DNA of 64,000 nucleotides from an uncultured Clostridia bacterium (GCA_947629515.1 CANRDY010000005.1:1-64000), one strand, 5' to 3'; positions 18,213-27,826 are shown, counted from the stretch's first letter. The notes: a model not told the origin generated them from the sequence alone. Made by a program: numbers and translations.

Positions 18213-19904
18213 ATGGCAAAGATGATACCGGCGGCGATATCGCCAAGCGTGAAAAGCCCCGCCGAGAGAAAAATTTACGAGTGGTTCAAAACCGATCCCG
18301 TCACCAGTGATTGGGTGGTCTTTCATTCCCTCGGAATAGAAAATCATCAGACGGTCGTGTTCGGCGAAATAGATTTTCTGGTGTGCGCCTCGGAGCTCGG
18401 CGTGTTCGCCCTTGAGGTGAAGGGCGGCGGAATAGCCCGCCGCGACGGGATTTGGGTGTATACCGACAAGTACGGGGTCGAACACGAAAAGGCGCGCGGA
18501 CCCTTCGAGCAGGCAAGCGAGGGTATGTTCAGCGTAAAAGAGGAACTCAAAAACAGGTCGGGCTCGAAGTCCGTCCAGAACGCCCTGTGCGGCTACGGCG
18601 TAATGTTCCCCGACATAGTCTACGAAAATTCGGATATCGATATCGCGCAGGAGGAGATTTTCGACAAGCGGGACGGGCGGTTCGTAGGCAAATACATAAA
18701 ACGGCTTTCCGATTACAACAAAAACAAGTTTTTGCAAAAGAAAGTGTTTGTGGTCTATCCGTCCGAAGCCGATATAGGCGATATCGTCAACGTGTTGCGC
18801 AGAGACTTCGACAAGGCTCTGCCTCTTTCCGCAAAACTGGAATACGCCGAGAACAACCTCATCACGCTCACGGAAGAGCAGTACCGTTGCATAGACGGTC
18901 TTGCGGGCAACAAACGCTGCCTTATCAGCGGCGGCGCGGGCACGGGGAAGACCGTCCTCGCCGTCAAAAACGCAAAGGAGAGCGTTGCGGCGGGGAAGAA
19001 GCTCGGCTTTTTTTGTTATAATCTTTTGCTTGAAAAAGAGCTTCGCCGTCATTTTAAAAACGCCGATCTGCAGCCCGCATATGTGGGCTCTTTGACCGAT
19101 TATTGCGAACAGCTTGTCAAAAAACACGCCCTTTTCGACTTTTCGAATATAACCGACGCCGCCGAATTTTACAGAAAAAAATTGCCCGAATACGCCCTTG
19201 AAGCGATCGCTCTCGAGGGAGTCGGGTTCGACAAGATAATACTTGACGAGGCGCAGGATCTGATGACGCCCGAGTATCTGCTCGTTATAGATTCCCTTCT
19301 GAAGGGCGGACTTAAAAAGGGGGAATGGTATTTCTTCGGGGATTTCGACTACCAGACTATTTATAACAGAGGGCTTACCGACAGCCGCGTTACCGAAATG
19401 CTCGAAGAGGAGGCGGGGTTTGCGACGTTCCGCCTGACGCTCAATTGCCGAAACACCGTCAACATTCAGCAAGAGATGAACAGGATCGCGGGGGTAAGCG
19501 CGGAGACGCTCTCGAAAGATAAAAACGCCCCCGAGGTCAGGTACATACAATTCGGCGATCCCGACGAGGAGGCGGAACTTCTTACCGGGGAGATAAAAAA
19601 ACTGCTCGCGGCGGGAATTAAGCCGGGAGAAATAACCATTTTGTCCGCCTTCAAACGCGAAAAGTGCGTTGTGGATAAAATCAAAAATTACAGGATCGAC
19701 CCCGCGGGCGGGGAAAGCGAAAATATTACATATTCGACTATACAGGGTTTCAAGGGGCTTGAGAACGCCGTTATCATTCTCTGCGACATTATGACCTATA
19801 ACAGACCCGACCTTATGTATGTTGCAATGAGCAGGGCGCGCTCTATGCTCATTGTTTTGGAAAGCGAGCGCGCAAATAAGTTCCGAAAGGCTTTGCGGGA
19901 ATAA
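18213..19904 (+). CDS. NERD domain (nuclease-related) SF1/UvrD-like helicase
   Basis: VFGEIDFLVCASELGVFALEVKGG NERD motif; LISGGAGTGKTVLA Walker A; DKIILDEAQDL Walker B; YSTIQGFKGLENAVIIL C-terminal helicase motif. Confidence 0.88.
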   Translation: MAKMIPAAISPSVKSPAERKIYEWFKTDPVTSDWVVFHSLGIENHQTVVFGEIDFLVCASELGVFALEVKGGGIARRDGIWVYTDKYGVEHEKARGPFEQASEGMFSVKEELKNRSGSKSVQNALCGYGVMFPDIVYENSDIDIAQEEIFDKRDGRFVGKYIKRLSDYNKNKFLQKKVFVVYPSEADIGDIVNVLRRDFDKALPLSAKLEYAENNLITLTEEQYRCIDGLAGNKRCLISGGAGTGKTVLAVKNAKESVAAGKKLGFFCYNLLLEKELRRHFKNADLQPAYVGSLTDYCEQLVKKHALFDFSNITDAAEFYRKKLPEYALEAIALEGVGFDKIILDEAQDLMTPEYLLVIDSLLKGGLKKGEWYFFGDFDYQTIYNRGLTDSRVTEMLEEEAGFATFRLTLNCRNTVNIQQEMNRIAGVSAETLSKDKNAPEVRYIQFGDPDEEAELLTGEIKKLLAAGIKPGEITILSAFKREKCVVDKIKNYRIDPAGGESENITYSTIQGFKGLENAVIILCDIMTYNRPDLMYVAMSRARSMLIVLESERANKFRKALRE

Positions 19905-20053
19905 AGCCTGAGGGTTTGAGAAAATAATGCCTTTTTATATTTATTAAATAATTTTAATACAGAAGAATTTTTGCGGGACAAATTTTAATTGCCGTAACCG
20001 AAGTCCAAAAGGCTGAATTAAGAGGAATATTTATAGATAAAATAATTTTTTAC

Positions 20054-20090
20054 AAAAAAGAAAACCGATAAGCAGTGTGCTTATCGGTTC
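20054..20090 (-). terminator. Terminator downstream of tRNA-Gln
   Basis: AACCGATAAGCA...TGCTTATCGGTT hairpin then T-rich tract on minus strand. Confidence 0.8.
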
Positions 20091-20094
20091 TTTT

Positions 20095-20169
20095 TGGCTG
20101 GGGCGAAGTGATTCGAACACCCGAATGACGGAGTCAGAGTCCGTTGCCTTACCGCTTGGCGACGCCCCA
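20095..20169 (-). tRNA. tRNA-Gln (anticodon CTG), CCA encoded
   Basis: Reverse complement TGGGGCGTCGCCAAGCGGTAAGGCAACGGACTCTGACTCCGTCATTCGGGTGTTCGAATCACTTCGCCCCAGCCA; cloverleaf stems pair; anticodon loop CTCTGAC. Confidence 0.95.
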
Positions 20170-20573
20170 ATATTTCTTTGTCGCATTGTATTATAGCACG
20201 CTTTATCCCAAATTACAAGCAATTTTACGGTCTTTTGCAAAAAGTTAATTTCCCCGAAAGCCCCCGGTTCGTTCGCGATCTCTTTTATAAAAGCGGGCGG
20301 CGGAACGCCCCGGCGTTCCGCCGCCTTTATCGCGCCTTTCAAGCGCGCCTGCCGTTAACTCCCCGCGCCCGCAGCTTGCGGTCGGTCTTTTGCGGTTCAC
20401 CCGCCCCATCCGATCCCGTGCGCCCGCCTTTGAGTTAAACCCGCCGTTTATTAAATCGCTATTCACGCGCCCGCGGCTTGCTGATATCCCGCGCCGTCCG
20501 CCGCAAACTCCCGTCCGCGCCCTTTTACGCGCCGTTTAATTTCACGCGCACGCGCCGCCTGTTAAATATTTCC

Positions 20574-22070
20574 TCACTCGCCCGCGACCTCTTTCAGCCG
20601 TTCCCAAACCTTTACCATGGCAAAGGTGTCAAGCTCGCAGTATTTCAAGAGGTTGCGCCGCGCTTCTTCCGCCTCGGCGGGCGGCATATCCTTGATTTTG
20701 GGGAAGATATCCATCGCCTCGCCGCCGTTGTGCACGCCGCTGAGGTTGTGGTAGTCGAGCGCGGGGTCGTCGGGGAAGAGCGCGGGCAGCACGCTCTTTA
20801 TCGAAAACGAACTTCCCATAGCCCTGTTGTAGTAACAGCCCCGCTGAAAGGGCACGAGCAGGTCCTTTATGTTGAACCGTATTTTGAGCAGATGTTCCGC
20901 AAGATCGGGGAAGAGGGCGGCAAGCTCCTCTATCCGCCTGCACTCGAACGCCTTGTTGTACGCAAGCACGCATACGTTTTCGGGAATATCCCTGCAAAGG
21001 CTCTCGGCAATTGCCCTGCGGGTATCCTCGCCCGAAGTACCCAAAAACTCCTTGTGTTTAAGTTCCCCGCCCTCGCGTTCAATATAATGTAATGAATACT
21101 GAAAGGGTATCTGACAGTAAGGTCTGCAGCCGTCGAAGGGCGGCACTGCGGGTTGCATGGTCTCGAAGTCGAGAAAGTAAAGGGGATAGCTGAGCTCTGC
21201 GAGAAAGTCCTTAACGCCCTCTTTATCCACGTGGGCGGGTCTGTCGTTAAGGGCAAAATCTATCTGCCTTGCCTGAATTTCGGTGAGCTTTGCGCCCTTT
21301 TTCAGCAAGTCCTCAAAGGTTATCATGCCCTTTTTGTACGAGGCTATCTTGTCGCCGAAGGGCAGTCTGTATAAATCGAAAACGCAGGGGCGGGGGATAT
21401 CCCTCGTGCAGTAGTTCCAGAAACCGCAGTCGTAAGGGGACGTACAGCGCACGTCGATATCCAGCTCGGGTTCGGATTTGGCAGAAAGCAGCTTTTCGGC
21501 GTATTGCAGGTTGCTCCCGACCGACTTCAACTCGTCGTCGACGGTCGGAGAAATGTCGACGATTTTGAAGAGTTTTTGAATGTCAAGCTCGCCTTGGCGG
21601 ACGTAAGAGCCGTCGATGTGTACGAGGTAAGTTCCGACTACATTAAGACCGCATTTTTGAAGGACGTATTTCTGATACGCCACGTCGACGCTGTAAATAT
21701 ACTCCTCGTGCGTGGAGCTTTTGACCTCGTAAATTATGTACCCGCCGTCTGTTTTTTTGAGTATATCCACCGCGCAGTACAGCCCCTTAAAGGAGAACGC
21801 CGCCTCGCAAATGACTTCCTCGCCGCCGTCAATAAGCCGCCTTGTGGCCAAGAGCATCGCGGGAATATCAAGCCCGCCGTCGGGCTTTGTCACGGTGGTC
21901 TCGGTGAACTTTCCGAACAGCCCCATTGCAAGGTCGCCTACTTCGTTGCCCGCCGTCAGCCGCGATCGGAGCGATTGGTCGAAAAATTCCTCCTCGGGTC
22001 TGTACTTTTTCAACCAGCACATCTTGGGGCATTGCCACAGCGTGCAGTATTTGGATTTGCTGAAATTCAT
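20574..22070 (-). CDS. DUF2779-type protein (Cas4/RecB-like PD-(D/E)XK plus DEDD-like region)
   Basis: MNFSKSKYCTLWQCPKMCWLKKYRPEE..., YIIYEVKSSTHEEYIYSVDVAYQKYVL, YPLYFLDFETMQPAVPPFDGCRPYCQIPFQYSLH. Confidence 0.8.
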   Translation of the reverse strand: MNFSKSKYCTLWQCPKMCWLKKYRPEEEFFDQSLRSRLTAGNEVGDLAMGLFGKFTETTVTKPDGGLDIPAMLLATRRLIDGGEEVICEAAFSFKGLYCAVDILKKTDGGYIIYEVKSSTHEEYIYSVDVAYQKYVLQKCGLNVVGTYLVHIDGSYVRQGELDIQKLFKIVDISPTVDDELKSVGSNLQYAEKLLSAKSEPELDIDVRCTSPYDCGFWNYCTRDIPRPCVFDLYRLPFGDKIASYKKGMITFEDLLKKGAKLTEIQARQIDFALNDRPAHVDKEGVKDFLAELSYPLYFLDFETMQPAVPPFDGCRPYCQIPFQYSLHYIEREGGELKHKEFLGTSGEDTRRAIAESLCRDIPENVCVLAYNKAFECRRIEELAALFPDLAEHLLKIRFNIKDLLVPFQRGCYYNRAMGSSFSIKSVLPALFPDDPALDYHNLSGVHNGGEAMDIFPKIKDMPPAEAEEARRNLLKYCELDTFAMVKVWERLKEVAGE

Positions 22071-22090
22071 ATGTTCCCCCTTGTATCCGT

Positions 22091-22160
22091 CGTAAGGCTC
22101 AAAACCGCCGATCGTAAGGCTTGCAACTGCCGATCGTAATGCTTGCGACCGCGATCGTTG
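22091..22160 (-). repeat. Three to four 22-bp direct repeats in 5' leader of DUF2779 gene
   Basis: CGTAAGGCTcaaaacCGCCGAT / CGTAAGGCTTGCAACTGCCGAT / CGTAATGCTTGCGACCGCGAT / CGTTG. Confidence 0.8.
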
Positions 22161-22189
22161 TAAGATAATAACAGCTTCGAGCGGGGGGA

Positions 22190-22218
22190 ATTATAGCACA
22201 ATATTTAAAGGTTGTCAA
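22190..22218 (-). promoter_or_regulatory. sigma-A promoter for DUF2779 gene (minus strand)
   Basis: Reverse complement TTGACA-17 nt-TATAAT. Confidence 0.8.
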
Positions 22219-22480
22219 CCCGAAAGCCGAAATTTTTTGCAAGCCCTTTAAGGCGTTTTTCTAAAAGGCGGGGAGGAAGGATCGAGGGGCTTTGGGTTCA
22301 AAGAAAAATATCGCTGAGTTTGGGGAAAACGGAGGCGGAAAAGAGGGGCGGAGATGGTTAATTAATTATAAATCAACGGGCAAGTATGGGCGAAACAACG
22401 GCAAGTATGTGCAAATCGACGGGCAAAACGCGCCCGAGCGTTGACATACGCGCGGCGGGGTGGTAAAATTGAGGGGTAAT

Positions 22481-22837
22481 ATGTTTGACAGAATGCACAA
22501 CAAGCGGCTCGGCAGGGCGGGCGAGGACAGGGCGGCGAGGTTTTTGAAACGCCATGGTTATAAAATAGTCGCGCGCAACTACCGCACGCCCTATTGCGAG
22601 GTGGACATAATCGCCTTAAAGGGGGACGTGCTGGCGTTCGTCGAGGTCAAGACGAGGCTGACGGACGAATACGGCACGCCGTCGGAGGCGGTGGACGGGC
22701 GCAGACAGCGGGCGTACTGCCGCGCCGCCGAGAACTATCCGCAGGTACGCGAGGGGCTTTACACCGCCCGCCTCGACGTCATAGAGGTGACCCCGAACGG
22801 CATAAACCACCTTGAAAACGCCTTCTGGCGCAAGTGA
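22481..22837 (+). CDS. YraN family (UPF0102) endonuclease-like protein
   Basis: NKRLGRAGEDRAARFLKRHGYKIVARNYRTPYCEVDIIALKGDVLAFVEVKTR. Confidence 0.92.
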   Translation: MFDRMHNKRLGRAGEDRAARFLKRHGYKIVARNYRTPYCEVDIIALKGDVLAFVEVKTRLTDEYGTPSEAVDGRRQRAYCRAAENYPQVREGLYTARLDVIEVTPNGINHLENAFWRK

Positions 22838-23019
22838 TCGAGGCTTGTGGGGTGAGCGGCGGAGAACGCGGGAGTTATAGTGCCCGCCCGCGGGGGTTTA
22901 ATTGACCCGCTTGTGGGAGTTATAGCACCCGCCGCGGTTCAAAACCGTGTTCATACTATATAATAAAAATAACGCTTTGTCGGGCGTACGCGGTGCGGCG
23001 TTCGACACGAGGTGAGCTT

Positions 23020-23964
23020 ATGGACGTATCGATAATAATGATAAATTACAACACGTACGACTACGCGGTGGCCGCGTTGGACAGTATAAAAAAGTATACC
23101 GTCGGGCTTGAGTACGAGATAATTCTCATCGACAACGCCAGCCCCGACGGCTCGGGCGAAAGGTTGCGCAAGACTTATGAAAAAGAGGGCAATCCCGCCG
23201 TGCGGTTCATACGGGCCGAAAGCAACCTCGGCACGTCGAAAGCCTTTAACCTCGGCGTTGGATATTGCACGGGCAAGTATATCCTATGGCTGAACACGGA
23301 TATACTTTTAACAGATAACTTCATAAAAAAGTTGTACGACTTTATGGAAAAAACTCCCGAATGCGGCATATGCGGGGGGAACCTTACAGACGGCGAGGGC
23401 AGACCCGCCAACGGGCAGGTGCGACCGTTACCCTCGCTTAAACTCATAAAAAGAGAGTATAAGCTGTTTGTTCTCGCGTTCAGAAAAATATTCAAAAAAC
23501 GGCTTTCCATATATCATAATTACACCAAAAAGCCCATGACCGTCGGCTCGGTGTGCGGCGCGGATATGTTCGTACGCAGGGAAGTTATCGAAAGGATCGG
23601 CGGGCTGGACGAGTCGTTTTTTATGTACAGCGAAGAGACCGACTTCGAATACAGAATGTTGAAAGAGACCGAATACAAGATGTACTCTGTTCCGTCCGCC
23701 GTTCTGCAACACTTCGAGGGCGGATCGTTTGCCAAACGCCTCGGCGAGGAACGGCTGAGGACGGTGTACGAGAGCGACGCAAAGTTTTACAGCAAACACT
23801 TCGGGCAAGAAGCGGGGCTTAAATATCTTAAAATAAGGTATAAGGGCTGTAAAAAATTCGCTTTCGTGACGCGCTTTGTCAAAAGACGGCGCAGAGAGGA
23901 GTTTCTTACGCGGGTCAAAGTGCTCGGCGAGATGATAGCCTCTTACGGCAAGGGGGAGAACTGA
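23020..23964 (+). CDS. Family 2 glycosyltransferase (rhamnosyltransferase-like)
   Basis: MDVSIIMINYNTYDYAVAALDSI, EIILIDNASPDGSGE, LWLNTDILL, GLDESFFMYSEETDFEYR. Confidence 0.92.
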   Translation: MDVSIIMINYNTYDYAVAALDSIKKYTVGLEYEIILIDNASPDGSGERLRKTYEKEGNPAVRFIRAESNLGTSKAFNLGVGYCTGKYILWLNTDILLTDNFIKKLYDFMEKTPECGICGGNLTDGEGRPANGQVRPLPSLKLIKREYKLFVLAFRKIFKKRLSIYHNYTKKPMTVGSVCGADMFVRREVIERIGGLDESFFMYSEETDFEYRMLKETEYKMYSVPSAVLQHFEGGSFAKRLGEERLRTVYESDAKFYSKHFGQEAGLKYLKIRYKGCKKFAFVTRFVKRRRREEFLTRVKVLGEMIASYGKGEN

Positions 23965-24162
23965 ACGGCGCGTTTTGCGCCGTTTATGTTTTTTTGGGAA
24001 GAGCACCGCAATACTTTGCGAACGCACGCCCCAAATCGCCCGCCGTCGCTGTCCCGCCGTCGCCCCATGTTTCGCCGACCCAAATCCCCCGCGTTCCCGC
24101 GCCCCCATATTCTTCCGCAAAAAAATTTTTTCGAAAAAAATTAAACTCAGGTACATTTTTTG

Positions 24163-24190
24163 TTGACAAAAAAATATTATGTGGTATAAT
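24163..24190 (+). promoter_or_regulatory. feo operon promoter
   Basis: TTGACA, 16-nt spacer, TATAAT. Confidence 0.75.
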
Positions 24191-24243
24191 CTTATTTGAA
24201 AATAAACCTTAATTAATTTTTTGGCGGCAAGAGAGGTTAAAAA

Positions 24244-24456
24244 ATGCCTATTTCAATTGCGCCGACGGGGCGCGAGCTGTGCGTCCGCAAAGTGGCGGCG
24301 GAAGAAAAAGTCAAAAGACACCTGCACGAAATGGGGATATGCGAGGGGGGCAAGATCACCCTCATCTCCTCGTCGGGCGGAAACGTCATAGTCATAGTAA
24401 AAGAGGGCAGGCTCTGCCTCGACAGACAGCTCGCGGGCAAGATCCTCGTAGCCTGA
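24244..24456 (+). CDS. feoA: FeoA domain protein
   Basis: RHLHEMGICEGGKITLISSSGGNVIVIVKEGRLCLDRQLAGKILV. Confidence 0.88.
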   Translation: MPISIAPTGRELCVRKVAAEEKVKRHLHEMGICEGGKITLISSSGGNVIVIVKEGRLCLDRQLAGKILVA

Positions 24457-24869
24457 CCTCTTTTCAAAAAATTTCGGCGGAATACCCACCCTTTACGGTC
24501 GGCAACCGCTTTAATTTTCGCCCACAATATAAACCGTGGTTAAGATTTGAGCTTCCAAAGGCGAATGACCCGCGACCTCGGCGAACGCTTCCGAAGCCGT
24601 AAACGGCTTGTATTGCGATCCTTCCGCACGGCTTTTCCCGTATAAAGAGCGGGGAGCGAGCGGACGTTCCCCAAGAAAGAACGGTTCAAAAAAGGCAGAA
24701 GCAAGGTTCTTAAAAACGGCAAAAGCAAAGCCCATAAAAAAGGGAAATCGCAGGTTTCCAAAAGGACTGAACGGCAGTTCTTAAAAAGGGCAAAAAAGTT
24801 GAAAAATATCAAAGTATATTTAAAAATAACAAGACATATATAAAAAAAGGAGAATATAAAAAAGCAGTT

Positions 24870-25103
24870 ATGGCACTCAAGAAATTGAACGATTTTTCGG
24901 TGGGAGAGAGCGGAAAGATAACCCGCGTAGATGGCGAGGGCAGAATACGCCGCAGGCTCTTCGACATGGGCGTAACGCCCGGGGCTGAGCTGACGATGCG
25001 CAAAAAAGCACCCCTCGGCGACCCCATCGAGATAACCATCAGGGGCTACGAGCTGACTTTGAGGAAGTCGGAGGCGGCATGCGTGGAGGTGGAAGTAAGA
25101 TGA
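24870..25103 (+). CDS. feoA: FeoA domain protein (second copy)
   Basis: GEGRIRRRLFDMGVTPGAELTMRKKAPLGDPIEITIRGYELTLRKSEAACVEV. Confidence 0.92.
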   Translation: MALKKLNDFSVGESGKITRVDGEGRIRRRLFDMGVTPGAELTMRKKAPLGDPIEITIRGYELTLRKSEAACVEVEVR

Positions 25104-27424
25104 AGAATTTTGCACTGGCGGGCAACCCCAACTGCGGAAAGACAACTCTTTTCAACGCGCTTACGGGCGCGACGGCGCACGTCGGCAACTGGCCGGGCGT
25201 GACCGTCGACAAGCGCGAGGGCGTGTATAAGGGCGGTTCGGAGCACGTCTCCATAACCGACCTTCCCGGCATTTACTCGCTTTCGCCCTACACCCCCGAA
25301 GAAGTCATTTCGCGCAACTATCTGCTCGAAGAAAAGCCCTACGGCGTCATCAACATAGTCGACGCGACCAACCTCGAGAGGAACTTATACCTCACCACAC
25401 AGCTGCTCGAGACCGACGTGCCCGTCATAATCGCCCTGAACATGATAGACGAGGTCGAAAAAATCGGCGACAGGGTGGACGCAAAGGCACTTGAAAAGAA
25501 GCTCGGCGTGCCCGTTGTGGCGATCTCCGCCCTTAAAGGTACGGGTATAAAGGAACTCATGGAGAGGGCGATCGCACTGCCCGCAGAGAGGAAGGGAACG
25601 ACCGTTCTCGGCGGCGACTTCAAAGGCGCGATAGACGTCGCAAAGGAGTTCTATATTTCCGAGGGGGTAACTTCGCCCCTCTTCCACGCCGTAAAACTGC
25701 TCGAGAGCGACGAGATAGAGCTTGAACGCAAGGGCGCGCGGGAAGTTTTGAAAAGAGCGGCGGGCGGCAAGGACATGGAAGCCGAGGTCGCAGACCAAAG
25801 ATATAAATATATATCGTCCGATCTCGCCCCTGCAAAGATAAAGGCGGGGGGAGAGATCCTTACAAAATCGGATAAGATAGACAGAGTGCTCACCCACAGG
25901 GTGTGGGCGTTGCCCATATTCGCGGTTGTGCTGTTCCTTATATTCCACCTCACCTTTTCGGAGGACTTTCTGTACATAGGCGCGATCTGCAATGCGGCGG
26001 GCAACCCCCTGCCCTCGGTGGCGGAGCTGGGCTACACCCTTTCGGACGGCGAAACGCTTTCGGCGGCGGGAAGGACGATATCGGTCTTTTACGACGGCGC
26101 GGTGTTCTCGCCGGGGGTAATGCTGTTCAACGCGTTCGATATATCCACGGGCTGTCTTTTATATGAAATAGCGGCGGCGATGGAGAACGCGGGCGCGGCG
26201 GCATGGGCTTCGGGACTTGTCAACGACGGCATTTTGAGCGGTATATTCGCCGTTCTGGGCTTTTTGCCGCAGATACTCTGCCTTTTCCTCTTCTTCTCGA
26301 TACTCGAGGACTCGGGGTATATGGCGAGGATCGCATTCGTGCTCGACAGAATATTCAGAAGATTCGGGCTTTCGGGCAGGGCGTTCATGCCCATGATAAT
26401 GGGCTTCGGCTGTTCCCTTCCCGCCATAATAAACACGCGCACGCTCGCCGACGACAAGGAGCGGACGGCGACGATAAGGGTAATACCATTCTTTTCGTGC
26501 GGGGCTAAACTGCCCATACTCACCGCCATTGCGGGGGGAATAGTCACGGTGTTCGGCATAGGCAACGCCGACGTCATCACCTTTTCGATGTACATACTCG
26601 GCGTGTGCACGGCGATCACCGCCGTTCTGCTGATGAGGAACACGACGTTAAGGGGCGAAACGCCGCCGTTTATAATGGAACTTCCCGCCTATCATCTTCC
26701 CCGCTTTAAGAACCTGATGATCCACCTTTGGGATAAGACCAAGCACTTCGTCAAAAAGGCGTTCACCATAATCTTTGCTTCGACCGTAATAATTTGGCTG
26801 CTTTCGAGCATAACGTTCGATTGGAAGTTCATTGACGGCGAAGCCGTAAACAGGTTCGGCGAAGTACTTACAATGGAGGACAGTATACTCGCGGGAGTGG
26901 GTAAGTTCATACAGCCGCTGTTCACGCCGCTCGGCTTCGGTTCACAGCTCGGAAATTGGGGCTGGGTGTTCGCCGTAGCCGCCATAACGGGGCTTATCGC
27001 AAAGGAGAACGTCATCGCAACTTTCGCAACGCTTGCCGCGTGCATAGTGGCGGGCTTCGAGGGCACCGACGAGGGCGTGGAAGAAGCCGTTATAATGATA
27101 GAGAATACGGGAATAACCATACCCGCGCTCATAGCCTTTATAGCCTTTAACATGACCACCGTGCCCTGCTTTGCCGCGTGCGCCACGGCAAGGGCGGAAC
27201 TGCCCAAGGGCAAGTTCAGATGGACGCTCTTGTTCTGGGTGTGCACCTCGTTCGTGGTGGGATCGGTCATCTACACCGTGGGCAGTTGGTGGTGGACGCT
27301 GTTCATATGGCTTGCGGTTGCAGGAGTTGTAGTCACGCTGATAGTTCTTAGAAATTTGGGAAAATTCGATATATGTTCGGTGTTCCGCCGCAAAAAGAGT
27401 GACGTCGCCGACAAGGAGGGGTGA
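25100..27424 (+). CDS. feoB: Ferrous iron transporter FeoB
   Basis: MKNFALAGNPNCGKTTLFNALTGATAHVGNWPGVTVDKREG; DLPGIYSL; GFGCSLPAI; TTVPCFAACAT. Confidence 0.96.
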   Translation: MKNFALAGNPNCGKTTLFNALTGATAHVGNWPGVTVDKREGVYKGGSEHVSITDLPGIYSLSPYTPEEVISRNYLLEEKPYGVINIVDATNLERNLYLTTQLLETDVPVIIALNMIDEVEKIGDRVDAKALEKKLGVPVVAISALKGTGIKELMERAIALPAERKGTTVLGGDFKGAIDVAKEFYISEGVTSPLFHAVKLLESDEIELERKGAREVLKRAAGGKDMEAEVADQRYKYISSDLAPAKIKAGGEILTKSDKIDRVLTHRVWALPIFAVVLFLIFHLTFSEDFLYIGAICNAAGNPLPSVAELGYTLSDGETLSAAGRTISVFYDGAVFSPGVMLFNAFDISTGCLLYEIAAAMENAGAAAWASGLVNDGILSGIFAVLGFLPQILCLFLFFSILEDSGYMARIAFVLDRIFRRFGLSGRAFMPMIMGFGCSLPAIINTRTLADDKERTATIRVIPFFSCGAKLPILTAIAGGIVTVFGIGNADVITFSMYILGVCTAITAVLLMRNTTLRGETPPFIMELPAYHLPRFKNLMIHLWDKTKHFVKKAFTIIFASTVIIWLLSSITFDWKFIDGEAVNRFGEVLTMEDSILAGVGKFIQPLFTPLGFGSQLGNWGWVFAVAAITGLIAKENVIATFATLAACIVAGFEGTDEGVEEAVIMIENTGITIPALIAFIAFNMTTVPCFAACATARAELPKGKFRWTLLFWVCTSFVVGSVIYTVGSWWWTLFIWLAVAGVVVTLIVLRNLGKFDICSVFRRKKSDVADKEG

Positions 27425-27425
27425 G

Positions 27426-27650
27426 ATGTCCGCCGTGGATATTGCGGTAATTGCGTGCGTGTGCGTTGCGGTCGTTGCCGTTGCGGGGTATCTTGTGTAT
27501 AAAAGGATAAAGCGCAAAAAGAGCGGCGGCGGCTGCGACTGCTGCGGGTGCTCGACATGCTCCGCTTGTTCCGCGTGCGCCAAAAAGGCGGGATCCCCGA
27601 ACGCTTCGGATCGTGAGGAAGCGGGGGGAACGCATACCGAACGCTCGTAG
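27426..27650 (+). CDS. FeoB-associated Cys-rich membrane protein
   Basis: N-terminal TM then KKSGGGCDCCGCSTCSACSACAKK, directly after feoB. Confidence 0.8.
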   Translation: MSAVDIAVIACVCVAVVAVAGYLVYKRIKRKKSGGGCDCCGCSTCSACSACAKKAGSPNASDREEAGGTHTERS

Positions 27651-27674
27651 CTACCGTTAAATATCGTTCGGGCA

Positions 27675-27826
27675 AGGGTAACCCCTACCCTCCCCTCCCC
27701 CTTGAAAAAGGGGAGGGAATAAGAAAAAAATATTCGCTCCCATTCAAAAAAATAAATTTTTCCCATTCGCTCCCCTTCACTTGTGAGGGGGAGCTGTCTG
27801 TGTAACAGACTGAGGGGGTGTATTTC
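27675..27826 (+). repeat. Family D-long dispersed repeat
   Basis: CCCTACCCTCCCCTCCCCCTTGAAAAAGGGGAGGGAATAAG...GACTGAGGGGGTGTA. Confidence 0.7.
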
